Position numbers and translations under genes: made by a program
Part shown: positions 46,137 to 55,911 of the stretch, one piece after another
Layout: the number at the start of each line of letters is the position of its first letter
Numbering within the stretch: position 1 is the stretch's first letter
The notes under the pieces: model-generated
Databases searched by the model: none
The model's input: the letters and a program-made list of their open reading frames with translations, nothing else
What the model was told of the DNA's origin: nothing
DNA from: Prochlorococcus sp. AG-363-J23
GTDB taxonomy: Bacteria; Cyanobacteriota; Cyanobacteriia; PCC-6307; Cyanobiaceae
Assembly: GCA_003280245.1 (NCBI GenBank)
Contig: QCFN01000006.1
Location: 1-58,994, forward strand
DNA length: 58,994 nt
Direction: 5' to 3'

Positions 46137-48482
46137 ATGAATAGGCAGAGTCGGATGCTTAATGCAATCTCTACGCTTGATTCGACTCAAACCGGAATGG
46201 TTTGTGATTCAGAGAACCCTGAAATGCCCGTTCTAAGGGCAAATTTGATTCGTGGGGTTGAGGATTATGCCATTTCTCTACCTAAATGGTTGAAAAAGTG
46301 CATTGCTCAGGCTTCCCCTGGTATGGGTTTAAGTTGCCCAACGGACGCTGATGGCTTATTAGCATCAGCTTTCGATTTGGCTTTTCAATTGCATGAAGGT
46401 CAGTTTCGAGCCAGTGGTGAACCTTACATCGTTCATCCTGTTGCCGTGGCTGATTTATTGAGAGAAATAGGAGCTAGTGCAAGTGTTATAGCGGCTGGGT
46501 TTTTACATGATGTTGTTGAAGATACTGATGTGACGCCACAACAGTTAGAAAGCTGTTTCGGATCAGAAGTTCGAGGGTTGGTTGAAGGTGTTACAAAGTT
46601 AGGTGGAATTCATTTTACAAATCGAACTGAGGCACAGGCGGAGAATTTGCGCAAGATGTTTTTGGCTATGGCTAGCGATATTCGAGTTGTTCTTGTAAAG
46701 CTTGCTGACAGGTTGCACAATATGCGTACTCTTAGTTCATTACAACCGGAAAAGCAGCAAAGAATTGCTCGTGAAACAAGGGAAATTTACGCACCTTTGG
46801 CTAATCGATTAGGTATTGGTCGCTTTAAATGGGAGCTTGAAGACCTTGCTTTTAAGCTTTTAGAGCCAGATGATTTTCGTGATATTCAGCAGCAAGTTGC
46901 TACTAAACGAAGTGAGCGTGAGGAACGCTTGGCTGCCACTGTTGACTTATTGATAAACCGTTTGGCTAGTGCTGGCTTGGAAACTTGTGAGGTTAGTGGC
47001 CGCCCTAAGCATTTATATGGAATTTGGAGCAAGATGCAACGCCAACAAAAAGCTTTTCATGAAATTTTTGATGTTGCCGCATTGAGAATAATTACTCCCA
47101 GTGTTGAAACTTGTTACCGGGCTTTGGCTGTGGTGCATGAAACTTTCAGACCTATTCCTGGTCGCTTTAAAGATTACATAGGCTTACCTAAACCAAATGG
47201 CTATCAGTCTTTACATACAGCGGTAATAGGTCGCCATAGACCAGTGGAGGTTCAAATCAGAACCTTAGAAATGCATAGAGTGGCCGAGTTTGGTATTGCA
47301 GCGCATTGGAAATATAAAGAAGGTGGTTCTCCAGCTGAAGGAGATACAGCAAGATTTAATTGGCTACGTCAGCTTGTTGAATGGCAACAAGAAGGAGGCA
47401 ATGATGACCACAATGACTATTTAGCGTCAATTAAGGAGGACTTGTTTGATGAAGAGGTCTTTGTATTTACTCCTAAAGGTGATGTAGTTGGCTTACGAAA
47501 AGGTTCAACAGCAGTTGACTTTGCCTATCGGATTCACTCTGAAGTTGGCAATCACTGCCATGGTACTCGGATTAATGATCGTCTCTGCTCCTTATCAACT
47601 CCTTTAAATAATGGTGATTTTGTTCAGATTCTCACAAACAAGACGGCACATCCAAGTCTTGATTGGCTGAATTTTGTAGTTACTCCGACTGCTAGGAACC
47701 GTATTCGTCAATGGTATAAGCGTAGTCATAGGAATGAAACCATTAAGCGCGGAAAAGAGATGCTTGAAAGGGAATTGGGACGAAATGGCTTTGATTCGTT
47801 GTTAATGAGTGAGGCGATGACGCGAGTTGCAGAGCGTTGCAATTTGATGGCAACTGAGGATTTGTTGGCTGCTCTTGGTTTTGGCGGCGTAACTTTGCAG
47901 CAGGTACTAAATCGGTTGCGAGAAGAAATACGATTGAAAACTGTATCTACCACTGATTTACTTACTAATGATGATGTTGCTAAGAAGCTCAAAGTTCAGT
48001 CGAATATTAATACTCGACATCCTCATATTGATGGCGGAATAATATTAGGACTAGAAGGATTGGATTATCGTTTTGGGGGCTGTTGTAGTCCTCTTCCAGG
48101 TGAGCTGATAGTTGGCACCGTTGCCTTGGGAAATCATGGCATCACAATTCATCGACAAGATTGTAATAACGTTGAATCCATACCAAGTGAAAGGAGATTA
48201 CCAGTACGTTGGCATTACAATGCTGCATCAGAAGGACAGAAATTCCCAGTACAATTGCGTATAGAAGTTATTGATCGAGTAGGTATCCTTAAAGATATAT
48301 TAATGCGCCTTTCTGATAGTGCAATTAATGTTAGTGATGCTCGAGTTCAAACCGCATCAGGCAAGCCTGCATCTATCAATTTGCGAGTAGAGCTTCGTAG
48401 TTCATCTCAATTGACCGCAACTATGGATCAAATTCGCTCTATGATAGATGTATTAGACATTGCTAGGATTGGATTGAGTTAG
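46137..48482 (+). CDS. spoT: Bifunctional (p)ppGpp synthetase/hydrolase (Rel/SpoT)
   Basis: The 781-residue protein controls the stringent response. Its hydrolase domain has 'EPYIVHPVAVADLLREIG' and the intact 'FLHDVVEDTDV' (HDxxED), and the synthetase domain has 'GRPKHLYGIWSKMQRQ', 'FKDYIGLPKPNGYQSLHTAV' and 'VEVQIRTLEMH'. A TGS domain ('DEEVFVFTPKGDVVGLRKGS') and a C-terminal ACT domain ('RVGILKDILMRLSDSAINVS') follow. Both active sites look functional, so it can make and degrade the alarmone. It diverges from the ABC gene with 25 bases between starts. Confidence 0.97.
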   Translation: MNRQSRMLNAISTLDSTQTGMVCDSENPEMPVLRANLIRGVEDYAISLPKWLKKCIAQASPGMGLSCPTDADGLLASAFDLAFQLHEGQFRASGEPYIVHPVAVADLLREIGASASVIAAGFLHDVVEDTDVTPQQLESCFGSEVRGLVEGVTKLGGIHFTNRTEAQAENLRKMFLAMASDIRVVLVKLADRLHNMRTLSSLQPEKQQRIARETREIYAPLANRLGIGRFKWELEDLAFKLLEPDDFRDIQQQVATKRSEREERLAATVDLLINRLASAGLETCEVSGRPKHLYGIWSKMQRQQKAFHEIFDVAALRIITPSVETCYRALAVVHETFRPIPGRFKDYIGLPKPNGYQSLHTAVIGRHRPVEVQIRTLEMHRVAEFGIAAHWKYKEGGSPAEGDTARFNWLRQLVEWQQEGGNDDHNDYLASIKEDLFDEEVFVFTPKGDVVGLRKGSTAVDFAYRIHSEVGNHCHGTRINDRLCSLSTPLNNGDFVQILTNKTAHPSLDWLNFVVTPTARNRIRQWYKRSHRNETIKRGKEMLERELGRNGFDSLLMSEAMTRVAERCNLMATEDLLAALGFGGVTLQQVLNRLREEIRLKTVSTTDLLTNDDVAKKLKVQSNINTRHPHIDGGIILGLEGLDYRFGGCCSPLPGELIVGTVALGNHGITIHRQDCNNVESIPSERRLPVRWHYNAASEGQKFPVQLRIEVIDRVGILKDILMRLSDSAINVSDARVQTASGKPASINLRVELRSSSQLTATMDQIRSMIDVLDIARIGLS

Positions 48483-48531
48483 CTGAAATTTGAGATGATA
48501 ATTAATAGTTACTCGAAAAAATATTTAGCTT

Positions 48532-50025
48532 TTGACTAATTCATTACTTTCACTTCATTTTGAGCCTGCATTAGAAGAGCTAGGAGATTCTTATTGGGAT
48601 TTAGTTAGTGCAGCTAGATTTCCTCTCGTAAAATTACGTTTTCGCAATGATCCTTTGTTTCAGGAATTAGGCATTAATCCTGAATTAGTTGATAATCAGC
48701 ATATTGAAGATGCTTATGGACATTTTGAAGGACGGACTCCTTTTTTGGCCTTGAGATACCATGGCTATCAGTTTGGTTCTTATAACCCCTTTCTTGGAGA
48801 TGGTCGTGGCTTTCTTTATGGGCAATTAAGAGACATTAAAGGCAATTTGCGAGATTTAGGTACTAAGGGATCAGGAGTAACTCCTTGGAGTCGAAGTGGA
48901 GATGGTCGTCTAACTCTTAAAGGCGGATTGCGTGAGGTTATTGCATCTGAGGCTTTACATCGTCTTGGAGTGACAACTAGTCGCACACTTTCACTCATAG
49001 AAACTGGCGAAGACTTATGGAGGAGTGATGAACCATCACCTGCTCGAAGTTCGGTGATGGTTCGTGTGGCTAGAACACATTTGAGATTTGGAACTTGTGA
49101 GAGGCTTTTGTATTTACGAGACCCTTCAAAACTTCAGAAATTGTTGAGGCATGTAATTGCAATTTATTATCCTCATATTGCAGAATTAACGAGTTTAAAT
49201 AGCAGCAATTTCTGTTCTTTTGGAGACAGGACTTTACTGCTTTTTTATGAGGAGTTGGTAGAGAGGGTGGCAAGACTCTCAGCAGAGTGGATGGCTGCAG
49301 GATTTGTGCATGGTGTTTTAAATACAGACAATATGTCACTTATTGGCGAAAGTTTTGATTATGGACCATATGCTTTTCTTGATCGTTGGGACCCTGGATT
49401 TACAGCAGCTTACTTTGATCAAGCTGGCCTTTATTGTTATGGAAGTCAACCAAAAATATGCCAAGAGAATTTGCGCTTGCTTCAAGATCCATTGGCAATG
49501 CTTTTATCGAGAGATGAAATGGAAGATAAGCTCTTGAATTTTAGTGATATATATGCAATTCATTATCGACAATGCATGGAAAGACGTCTTGGATTTTCTT
49601 TTGAAGGTCAAAAATTGCAAGGTAAATATCATATTACTGATGCTTACCCTGACTTGGTTCAATTGACTTTAAACCTTCTTGGCTCTTATTCAATTGGATA
49701 TGGTGATTTTTTTACTGCTCTAACAGAACAGATTTTGCAGAATGGATTACCCAAAGAGCCCGAAGATATAAGACCAACTAGTTATGTTTCTTGCGATCCC
49801 CCTCGAGAACAGTGGTTGGCTTGGCGTGATCTTTGGTGGTTTACGCAACAAGAGTGTCTTAAACTCGATCACGATGAGACAACAAATATTCCTTTTAGAT
49901 TGAAGAGATGGAATCTATTAAGGACTCCAACTAGAGAAGTAATTGAAAATTTATGGGAGTCAATTGATTTAAGAGATGACTGGAGTCTATTTTATAAATG
50001 GTTAGAAGGAGTGGTTTTTGATTGA
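48532..50025 (+). CDS. SelO-family (UPF0061) protein AMPylator/pseudokinase
   Basis: The 497-residue protein belongs to the UPF0061/SelO family, which adopts a kinase fold but transfers AMP to proteins under redox stress in the characterised members. Motifs include 'AFVHGVLNTDNMS'-like 'GFVHGVLNTDNMSLIGESFD' (the catalytic/metal loop region) and 'YGPYAFLDRWDPGFTAAYFD', plus 'YCYGSQPKICQENL'. It ends without the C-terminal selenocysteine or Cys seen in some SelO proteins ('EGVVFD'). The start is TTG at 48532, giving 'MTNSLLSLHFEPAL'. It converges with a DUF2062 gene and overlaps it by 34 bases. Confidence 0.88.
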   Translation: MTNSLLSLHFEPALEELGDSYWDLVSAARFPLVKLRFRNDPLFQELGINPELVDNQHIEDAYGHFEGRTPFLALRYHGYQFGSYNPFLGDGRGFLYGQLRDIKGNLRDLGTKGSGVTPWSRSGDGRLTLKGGLREVIASEALHRLGVTTSRTLSLIETGEDLWRSDEPSPARSSVMVRVARTHLRFGTCERLLYLRDPSKLQKLLRHVIAIYYPHIAELTSLNSSNFCSFGDRTLLLFYEELVERVARLSAEWMAAGFVHGVLNTDNMSLIGESFDYGPYAFLDRWDPGFTAAYFDQAGLYCYGSQPKICQENLRLLQDPLAMLLSRDEMEDKLLNFSDIYAIHYRQCMERRLGFSFEGQKLQGKYHITDAYPDLVQLTLNLLGSYSIGYGDFFTALTEQILQNGLPKEPEDIRPTSYVSCDPPREQWLAWRDLWWFTQQECLKLDHDETTNIPFRLKRWNLLRTPTREVIENLWESIDLRDDWSLFYKWLEGVVFD

Positions 50026-50507
50026 TTATTTAAATTTTTCGGATTCTTTTTGCCGATCGTTTTTGATAAATTTGTTAGGCGTATATATACAATGACATAA
50101 GTTAAAAAAGCCGCTAAAAATCCCATAATTCCAGAGCCTAATAATAATCGAATGCTTACATCCCAACCTTGGTTCCAGATTTCGTTGATATTCAATCTTT
50201 CTGTAGTTAATTGTTCCCTTGAGGCGCCTATTAGGAAAGAACCAACCTTAAAATTTATCCAATATATAGGAATATAAGTAAAAGGGTTGCTGATCCATGT
50301 GCCTATTCCTGCTAACAAGAGATTTGCTTTAAATGTTTTCGCAAGTGCAATGCCTATTAAAGTTTGCAATCCAAAAAGAGGAAAGGATCCACTGAAGACT
50401 CCTATGGCTAAACCTCTTGCACGTTGCCCAGGAGTACCTTTTTGTTTCCATAGCCAGTTGCTCCAGAGGAGTAATTTCTTTTTTGCAGTCTGGAAAATGT
50501 GCAACAT
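49992..50507 (-). CDS. DUF2062 family membrane protein
   Basis: The 171-residue protein has several hydrophobic helices. 'GTPGQRARGLAIGVFSGSFP' and 'GLQTLIGIALAKTFKANLLL' followed by 'GTWISNPFTYIPIYWINFKV' match the DUF2062 family, integral membrane proteins of unknown function often near lipid or cell-envelope genes. A basic N-terminus comes first ('IFQTAKKKLLLWS'). It converges with selO, sharing 34 bases, and diverges from mnmE. Confidence 0.85.
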   Translation of the reverse strand: MLHIFQTAKKKLLLWSNWLWKQKGTPGQRARGLAIGVFSGSFPLFGLQTLIGIALAKTFKANLLLAGIGTWISNPFTYIPIYWINFKVGSFLIGASREQLTTERLNINEIWNQGWDVSIRLLLGSGIMGFLAAFLTYVIVYIRLTNLSKTIGKKNPKNLNNQSKTTPSNHL

Positions 50508-50572
50508 TAGAAAGTGCCTCCCGAGTTCGGGCGGGATTTGATCTTAGGAAGACCTGACGGACGGCTTGGTTG

Positions 50573-51955
50573 ATGTCATCCTCTTTTGACTCTGCAGATA
50601 CTATTGCTGCAATTGCAACTGCAGTTGCTGCGGGGCAAGGGGGTATTGCAATAGTTAGGATCTCAGGGCCATCTGCTTTGGTTGTTGCTCAAGGTGTTGT
50701 ATCTGTATCAGGTAAACAAAGTTGGTTAAGCCACCATGTTCTTTATGGACATGTTGTAGATGGATCAGGAAAGGGATGGATAGATGAGGTTTTGGTTTTA
50801 TTTATGCGTGCTCCTAGAAGTTTTACAGCAGAAGATGTTGTAGAAATTCATTGTCATGGCGGCTTAATTGTTGTTCAACAAGTGCTTGAACGTGTTCTTG
50901 CTCAGCCAAGTGTCAGAAGGGCTCTTCCTGGAGAGTTTAGTCAACGTGCAGTTCTTAATGGAAGGCTTGATTTAACTAGGGCGGAGGCAATTAGTGATTT
51001 AGTCGCTGCACGCAGTCGTAAGGCTGCGCAAGTTGCTATGGCAGGCGTGGATGGCGGCATTCAACGCAAAATCCTTGCTTTTCGAGAACGGCTTATTGAT
51101 TGTCTTAGTGAATTGGAAGCAAGAGTGGATTTTGAGGATGAATTACCCACTCTGGATGCCAATCAATTGCTTCAAGAGATTTTTAATGTTCGAGAAGAAC
51201 TTATAGCTTTGATTGAAGATGCAGATCAGGGGGCTATGTTACGTAATGGATTAAAAGTTGCACTAATTGGCAGACCAAATGTTGGTAAGAGCTCTTTATT
51301 GAATCGTCTAAGTCGTTGTGAGCGTGCAATAGTTACTGACTTACCAGGTACAACAAGAGACCTTTTGGAAACCGAAATAATTTTGCAAGGTATTCCTATT
51401 ACTTTGTTAGATACAGCAGGCATAAGAGAAACTGAAGATCCCTTGGAAAAGCTAGGAATAATTAGGAGCCAACAAGCCTTAATAGCAGCAGATATTGTTG
51501 TGATGATTTTTGATTTGAATATTGGCTGGACAGATGAGGATCAAATACTCTTCGAACAAATTCCTAGAGATGTGCCTTTATTATGCGTTGGGAATAAGGT
51601 TGACGTTGTGAATCAGTTGAAGTTTATTAAGCCCAATGAAATGGTTCCAGATGTATTTATTAGTGCGCGCACTGGAAAGGGTGAAAATGATTTTGTGCAG
51701 GCTTTATTAAAGGCTTGTGGAGCAAATGATTCTCAGAGCGTTGTAGTTGCTCTTAATGAAAGGCAAAAGTATCTTGCAGAAAATGCATCGGTGGCTTTAG
51801 GTAGACTTCAGGGAGCACTCGATCAGAAACTACCCTGGGATTTTTGGACGATTGATTTAAGGCAAGCAATCCATTCACTTGGTGAAATTACAGGAGAAGA
51901 TGTCACAGAGGCAGTCTTAGATCGTATTTTTTCTCGGTTCTGTATAGGAAAGTAA
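50573..51955 (+). CDS. mnmE: tRNA uridine-5-carboxymethylaminomethyl GTPase MnmE
   Basis: From ATG 50573 the protein has 460 residues. With MnmG it modifies the wobble uridine of several tRNAs. It shows the tetrahydrofolate-binding N-terminal domain ('DTIAAIATAVAAGQGGIAIV', 'EDVVEIHCHGGLIVVQ'), helical domain ('EAISDLVAARSRKAAQVAMA'), the embedded G domain ('LIGRPNVGKSSLLNRL', 'DLPGTTRDLLE', 'LLDTAGIRE', 'CVGNKVDVV') and the C-terminal 'FCIGK' with the catalytic Cys. A TTG one codon earlier is also open. Confidence 0.97.
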   Translation: MSSSFDSADTIAAIATAVAAGQGGIAIVRISGPSALVVAQGVVSVSGKQSWLSHHVLYGHVVDGSGKGWIDEVLVLFMRAPRSFTAEDVVEIHCHGGLIVVQQVLERVLAQPSVRRALPGEFSQRAVLNGRLDLTRAEAISDLVAARSRKAAQVAMAGVDGGIQRKILAFRERLIDCLSELEARVDFEDELPTLDANQLLQEIFNVREELIALIEDADQGAMLRNGLKVALIGRPNVGKSSLLNRLSRCERAIVTDLPGTTRDLLETEIILQGIPITLLDTAGIRETEDPLEKLGIIRSQQALIAADIVVMIFDLNIGWTDEDQILFEQIPRDVPLLCVGNKVDVVNQLKFIKPNEMVPDVFISARTGKGENDFVQALLKACGANDSQSVVVALNERQKYLAENASVALGRLQGALDQKLPWDFWTIDLRQAIHSLGEITGEDVTEAVLDRIFSRFCIGK

Positions 51956-52021
51956 ACTAATAAAATTGCTGGTTTGTGGCCATTTCCCCAAACGGTGCAT
52001 AGGCTCAAAAAGGATTGACCT

Positions 52022-52918
52022 TTGCTTTCAGGCGGTGTGGAGTTTCTTACGCCATCTTTGAACAAACTTTTGGATGATTGGTTAGATGAGGATCTTGGAA
52101 GGGGAGATCTTTCGGCAGCAGCTCTTCAGGGACACAATGGAAGAGCTTTTTGGATTACTAAGCAAGAGGGAGTGTTTTGTGGGGGTTATTTAGCAAAGGC
52201 TATTTTTTCTAGATTAGAGAAATCTGTAACAGTAAAGTTGCTTGTCGATGACGGTCAAAGAATTAACCCAGGGCAGAGACTCTTAGAGCTACAAGGTCCC
52301 GCTCATATTCTTGTAGCTGGTGAACGCACTGCGTTAAATCTTGCGATGCATTTATCTGGAGTTGCCACAGCGACGTCGGTTTTGGTTGAACAGTTGGAAG
52401 GTACTGGCGTTCTATTAGCGGATACGAGGAAAACCACCCCAGGACTTCGTGTTTTTGAGAAATATGCAATGCGTTGTGGAGGCGGAGTGAATCATCGCTT
52501 TGGTTTAGATGATGCGGCAATGCTGAAAGAAAATCACATTGCATGGACTAAAGACTTAGGAGATGCATTGTTGAGAATTAGATCGCGATCGCCGTGGCCA
52601 GCGTGCATCATCGTGGAAGCTGAAACTCGTGATCAGGCTGTAGAGGCAATCTGTGCAGGAGCTGATGGCGTTTTGTTAGATGAATTTTCTCCAGAGGAAT
52701 TAAAATCTTTGATTCCCCAACTACGTGCATTAGTTCCTGGGCAGGCTGGGTTTAGAAAATCTGGTCATATTGTAATCGAGGCTTCGGGAGTAAAAGTAGA
52801 AGACCTTAGGTCTTATAGTCAAACTGGAGTGGATTTAATCTCTACCAGTGCGTCTATTACTAAAAGTTCATGGTTGGACTTTAGTATGCGTTTTGAACCT
52901 ATTTTATCTTTCAAATGA
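52022..52918 (+). CDS. nadC: Nicotinate-nucleotide pyrophosphorylase (quinolinate phosphoribosyltransferase)
   Basis: The 298-residue enzyme makes nicotinate mononucleotide from quinolinate and PRPP in NAD synthesis. Landmarks are 'WLDEDLGRGDLS', 'ERTALNLAMHLSGVATATS', 'LLADTRKTTPGLRVFEKYAM', 'CGGGVNHRFGLDDAAMLKEN' and 'ADGVLLDEFSPEELKSLIPQ'. The frame opens with TTG 52022; a GTG five codons later ('VEFLTPSLNKLLDDW') is another candidate. Length is normal for NadC. Confidence 0.96.
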   Translation: MLSGGVEFLTPSLNKLLDDWLDEDLGRGDLSAAALQGHNGRAFWITKQEGVFCGGYLAKAIFSRLEKSVTVKLLVDDGQRINPGQRLLELQGPAHILVAGERTALNLAMHLSGVATATSVLVEQLEGTGVLLADTRKTTPGLRVFEKYAMRCGGGVNHRFGLDDAAMLKENHIAWTKDLGDALLRIRSRSPWPACIIVEAETRDQAVEAICAGADGVLLDEFSPEELKSLIPQLRALVPGQAGFRKSGHIVIEASGVKVEDLRSYSQTGVDLISTSASITKSSWLDFSMRFEPILSFK

Positions 52919-52973
52919 ATTAGACTAAGCCTTAATATAAGCAGACATTAACTAAACCTTTAAGTATTGATTC

Positions 52974-54782
52974 ATGCTGAGCTTGTTAGATGTCATAAAT
53001 GGGAGATTGGAGAAAGCTCTTGAGAGAGCTTTCCCTGAGGCTACAGAAGTTGCGCGCAAAGCAGGTCGGCCATTAGATCCGCAGTTAGTTGCAGCAAGCA
53101 AGCCAGAGTTTGGTGACTTTCAAATTAATGGTGCTCTTCAGTTCGCCAAGCTTCTGAAGCTTTCGCCGCGACAGATAGCTGCAGAGATTGTGGATCAACT
53201 AAATAAAGACGTTGATTTCTTAAAACTTGTAGAAACGGTTGAAATTGCTGGACCTGGTTTTATTAACATTTCTCTTTCCTCTACGTGCTTGATTAATGAG
53301 TTGCAGTCTCGGTTAAACGATTCTCGACTAGGTGTACCTTTTGTTAATAAGAATGAGTCTGGTCATCTGCCTGGAATAGTCGTTGATTTTTCTAGTCCAA
53401 ATATTGCTAAGGAGATGCATGTTGGTCATCTTCGTTCAACAATTATTGGTGATTCTCTTTCACGAATTTTTGAGTTTCGTGGCTATAGAGTTATTCGCAT
53501 TAATCATGTAGGGGACTGGGGAACTCAGTTTGGCATGTTAATTACTCATCTTAAGGATGTTGCTCCTACAGCTTTAGAAGAAGGAGATTCTTATGATCTT
53601 GGTGATTTAGTTGCCTTTTATAGAGAGGCAAAGAAAAGGTTTGATTCTGATCAGAATTTTAAATTGAAGTCACGTGAAGAAGTGGTGTTGTTGCAACGTG
53701 GAAATGTTCAATCCTTAAAAGCCTGGAAACTTTTGTGCAGTAAATCTCGTGATGACTTTCAGATTATCTATGATCGCCTTGATATTAATTTAATAGAGAG
53801 AGGGGAGTCCTTTTATAACCAATTTTTAAATGATGTAGTTATGGAACTAGATAATCTTGGACTTTTAGTTGTTGATCAAGGAGCTAAGTGTGTATTCCTT
53901 CAGACTTCTACAGGAAAAGATGGAAAAGCTTTGCCGGTAATTATTCAGAAGACTGATGGAGGATATAACTATGCCACTACTGATTTGGCTGCTATACGCT
54001 ATCGCTTTCAAGAAGTTCCAAATGGTGATGGTGCTTTTCGTATTATTTACGTGACTGATTCAGGGCAAGCAAGTCACTTCTCAGGTGTTTTTGAAGTGGC
54101 TAGGCGGGCAAAGTGGGTTCCTGAAGGAGGCCGGTTGGAGCATGTTCCTTTTGGATTGGTACAAGGAGAAGATGGCAAGAAACTCAAAACTCGTTCTGGT
54201 GAAACTGTCCGATTGCGCGATTTATTAGATGAAGCTATAGAGCGTTCTAAAAATGATTTATGTAGGCGTCTTGACTCAGAAGGTCGTGAAGAAAATGAGA
54301 CTTTTATCTTAAATGTGTCAACTACCGTTGGGATAGCAGCTGTGAAGTATGCTGACTTATCTCAGAATAGAATTACTAATTATCAATTTAGCTTTGATAA
54401 AATGTTATCTTTACAAGGGAATACAGCTCCATATCTTCTATATGCTTTGGTCCGTATCTCAGGAATTTCACGTAAAGCCGTTAATCTTGATATCTCCTTA
54501 AAGACTTTTGAGTTTAGCCAGAAGCAAGAATGGTCTTTGCTTAGAAAGTTATTGAAATTTGATGAAGTCATCTTGGATGTAGAGGAAGAATTATTGCCTA
54601 ATCGTTTGTGTACTTATTTATTCGAATTGAGTCAGTTATTTAATCGCTTTTATGATCAGGTCCCAATTTTGAAAGCAGATGGAATACCTCGTTGTAGTCG
54701 TTTAGCACTGTGTAAGTTAACCGCTGATACTCTTAGGCTAGGGCTTGGGTTATTGGGAATACCAACCTTGGAGCGCATGTGA
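52974..54782 (+). CDS. argS: Arginine-tRNA ligase
   Basis: The 602-residue class I enzyme has the N-terminal tRNA D-loop domain, then '[20 protein letters not shown]' with the HIGH-equivalent HVGH, '[20 protein letters not shown]', and '[19 protein letters not shown]'. A KMSKS-equivalent region appears as '[20 protein letters not shown]'. The C-terminal anticodon-binding domain with '[19 protein letters not shown]' ends the protein at the usual 'ERM'. Its last codons overlap the start of the hisC-like gene. Confidence 0.98.
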   Translation: MLSLLDVINGRLEKALERAFPEATEVARKAGRPLDPQLVAASKPEFGDFQINGALQFAKLLKLSPRQIAAEIVDQLNKDVDFLKLVETVEIAGPGFINISLSSTCLINELQSRLNDSRLGVPFVNKNESGHLPGIVVDFSSPNIAKEMHVGHLRSTIIGDSLSRIFEFRGYRVIRINHVGDWGTQFGMLITHLKDVAPTALEEGDSYDLGDLVAFYREAKKRFDSDQNFKLKSREEVVLLQRGNVQSLKAWKLLCSKSRDDFQIIYDRLDINLIERGESFYNQFLNDVVMELDNLGLLVVDQGAKCVFLQTSTGKDGKALPVIIQKTDGGYNYATTDLAAIRYRFQEVPNGDGAFRIIYVTDSGQASHFSGVFEVARRAKWVPEGGRLEHVPFGLVQGEDGKKLKTRSGETVRLRDLLDEAIERSKNDLCRRLDSEGREENETFILNVSTTVGIAAVKYADLSQNRITNYQFSFDKMLSLQGNTAPYLLYALVRISGISRKAVNLDISLKTFEFSQKQEWSLLRKLLKFDEVILDVEEELLPNRLCTYLFELSQLFNRFYDQVPILKADGIPRCSRLALCKLTADTLRLGLGLLGIPTLERM

Positions 54783-55909
54783 TGCAATCAGATTCAATAT
54801 TTTCTAATAACATCCCTTCAGCGAGGAAGGAGATTGAAAGTCTTCGCTCTTATTCTGCACCATTAGAAGGTAGACGAGAGTTGCTAAGGCTAGACTTTAA
54901 TGAGAATACACTTGGGCCGAGTCCTGCTGTCCTGGAAGCATTACAAAATATTCCTGCGCATCACATTTCTATTTATCCTGAATATGAGGGATTGCGAGAG
55001 GCCGTTGTAGCTAATTTGCGAGGAAGGGGCCTTGCATCTTCTCTAAATCCAGATCAGATAGGTTTATTTAACGGAGTTGATGCAGCTATAAATGCAATTT
55101 TTCATGCTTATGGTGATAGAGAAGATTTGCTCCTAACTACTAACCCCACTTTCGGCTATTACATGCCTTGTGCATATATGCAAGGTATGGAGGTGGTTGC
55201 AGTCAGTTATGAGGGTTTTGATTTTAAGTTTCCTATAGATACTATTAAAAAGATATTGTTAGACAGAAAGCCAAAATTATTAATTTTGTGTAATCCAAAT
55301 AATCCAACCGGAACAAGGTTAGATGCGGAAATAGTGCTCGAATTCGCAAGCTTATCACCAGAAACCTTGATCGTTATCGATGAACTGTATGAGGCCTTTG
55401 CGGGTGATAGTGTATTGCCAATAGTTAACTTTAGATATACACCAAATTTGATTATTTTACGTTCATTAGCAAAAACTGCAGGCTTGGCAGGTTTGCGGAT
55501 AGGTTTTGCAATTGGCTCTAGTGATGTTGTTAATCGAATACACCGTGTAACTGGACCTTATGATGTTAACAGTTTTGCAGTAACTGCTGCTTTTGCTGCA
55601 CTAGCTGATCAATCTTATACAGATAATTATGTCCGAGAAATTTTAAATTCACGTCATTGGCTTGAATCTCGCCTAGAGACTTTACCAAATAGATACCATT
55701 TAGAAGGAGGAAACTTCTTTTTGATTTGGCCTAGATCTAACTCTTGCGATATGGTCAAATCATTAAAGTTAAAAGGTATTCTTGTGAGAGACATGTCAGG
55801 GAAAAAGTTGATTGATGGCTCCATTAGGGTAAGTATAGGTACAATAGAACAGATGCAGAAGTTTTTGGATGCCTTCTCTAGTATTGAAAAAAGTTCTTGC
55901 TCGATTTAA
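54782..55909 (+). CDS. hisC: Histidinol-phosphate aminotransferase-like PLP enzyme
   Basis: The 375-residue protein from ATG 54782 (a GTG is one codon earlier) is a fold type I aminotransferase: 'RLDFNENTLGPSPAVLEALQ', 'HISIYPEYEGLREAVVANLR', 'IGLFNGVDAAINAIFHAYGD', 'ILCNPNNPTGTRLD', 'IVIDELYEAFAG' and the PLP lysine in 'LIILRSLAKTAGLAGLRIGF'. The pattern fits HisC, which converts imidazole-acetol phosphate to histidinol phosphate, but related enzymes act on aromatic acids. It overlaps argS, so translation is coupled. Symbol is tentative. Confidence 0.82.
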   Translation: MQSDSIFSNNIPSARKEIESLRSYSAPLEGRRELLRLDFNENTLGPSPAVLEALQNIPAHHISIYPEYEGLREAVVANLRGRGLASSLNPDQIGLFNGVDAAINAIFHAYGDREDLLLTTNPTFGYYMPCAYMQGMEVVAVSYEGFDFKFPIDTIKKILLDRKPKLLILCNPNNPTGTRLDAEIVLEFASLSPETLIVIDELYEAFAGDSVLPIVNFRYTPNLIILRSLAKTAGLAGLRIGFAIGSSDVVNRIHRVTGPYDVNSFAVTAAFAALADQSYTDNYVREILNSRHWLESRLETLPNRYHLEGGNFFLIWPRSNSCDMVKSLKLKGILVRDMSGKKLIDGSIRVSIGTIEQMQKFLDAFSSIEKSSCSI

Positions 55910-55911
55910 AT

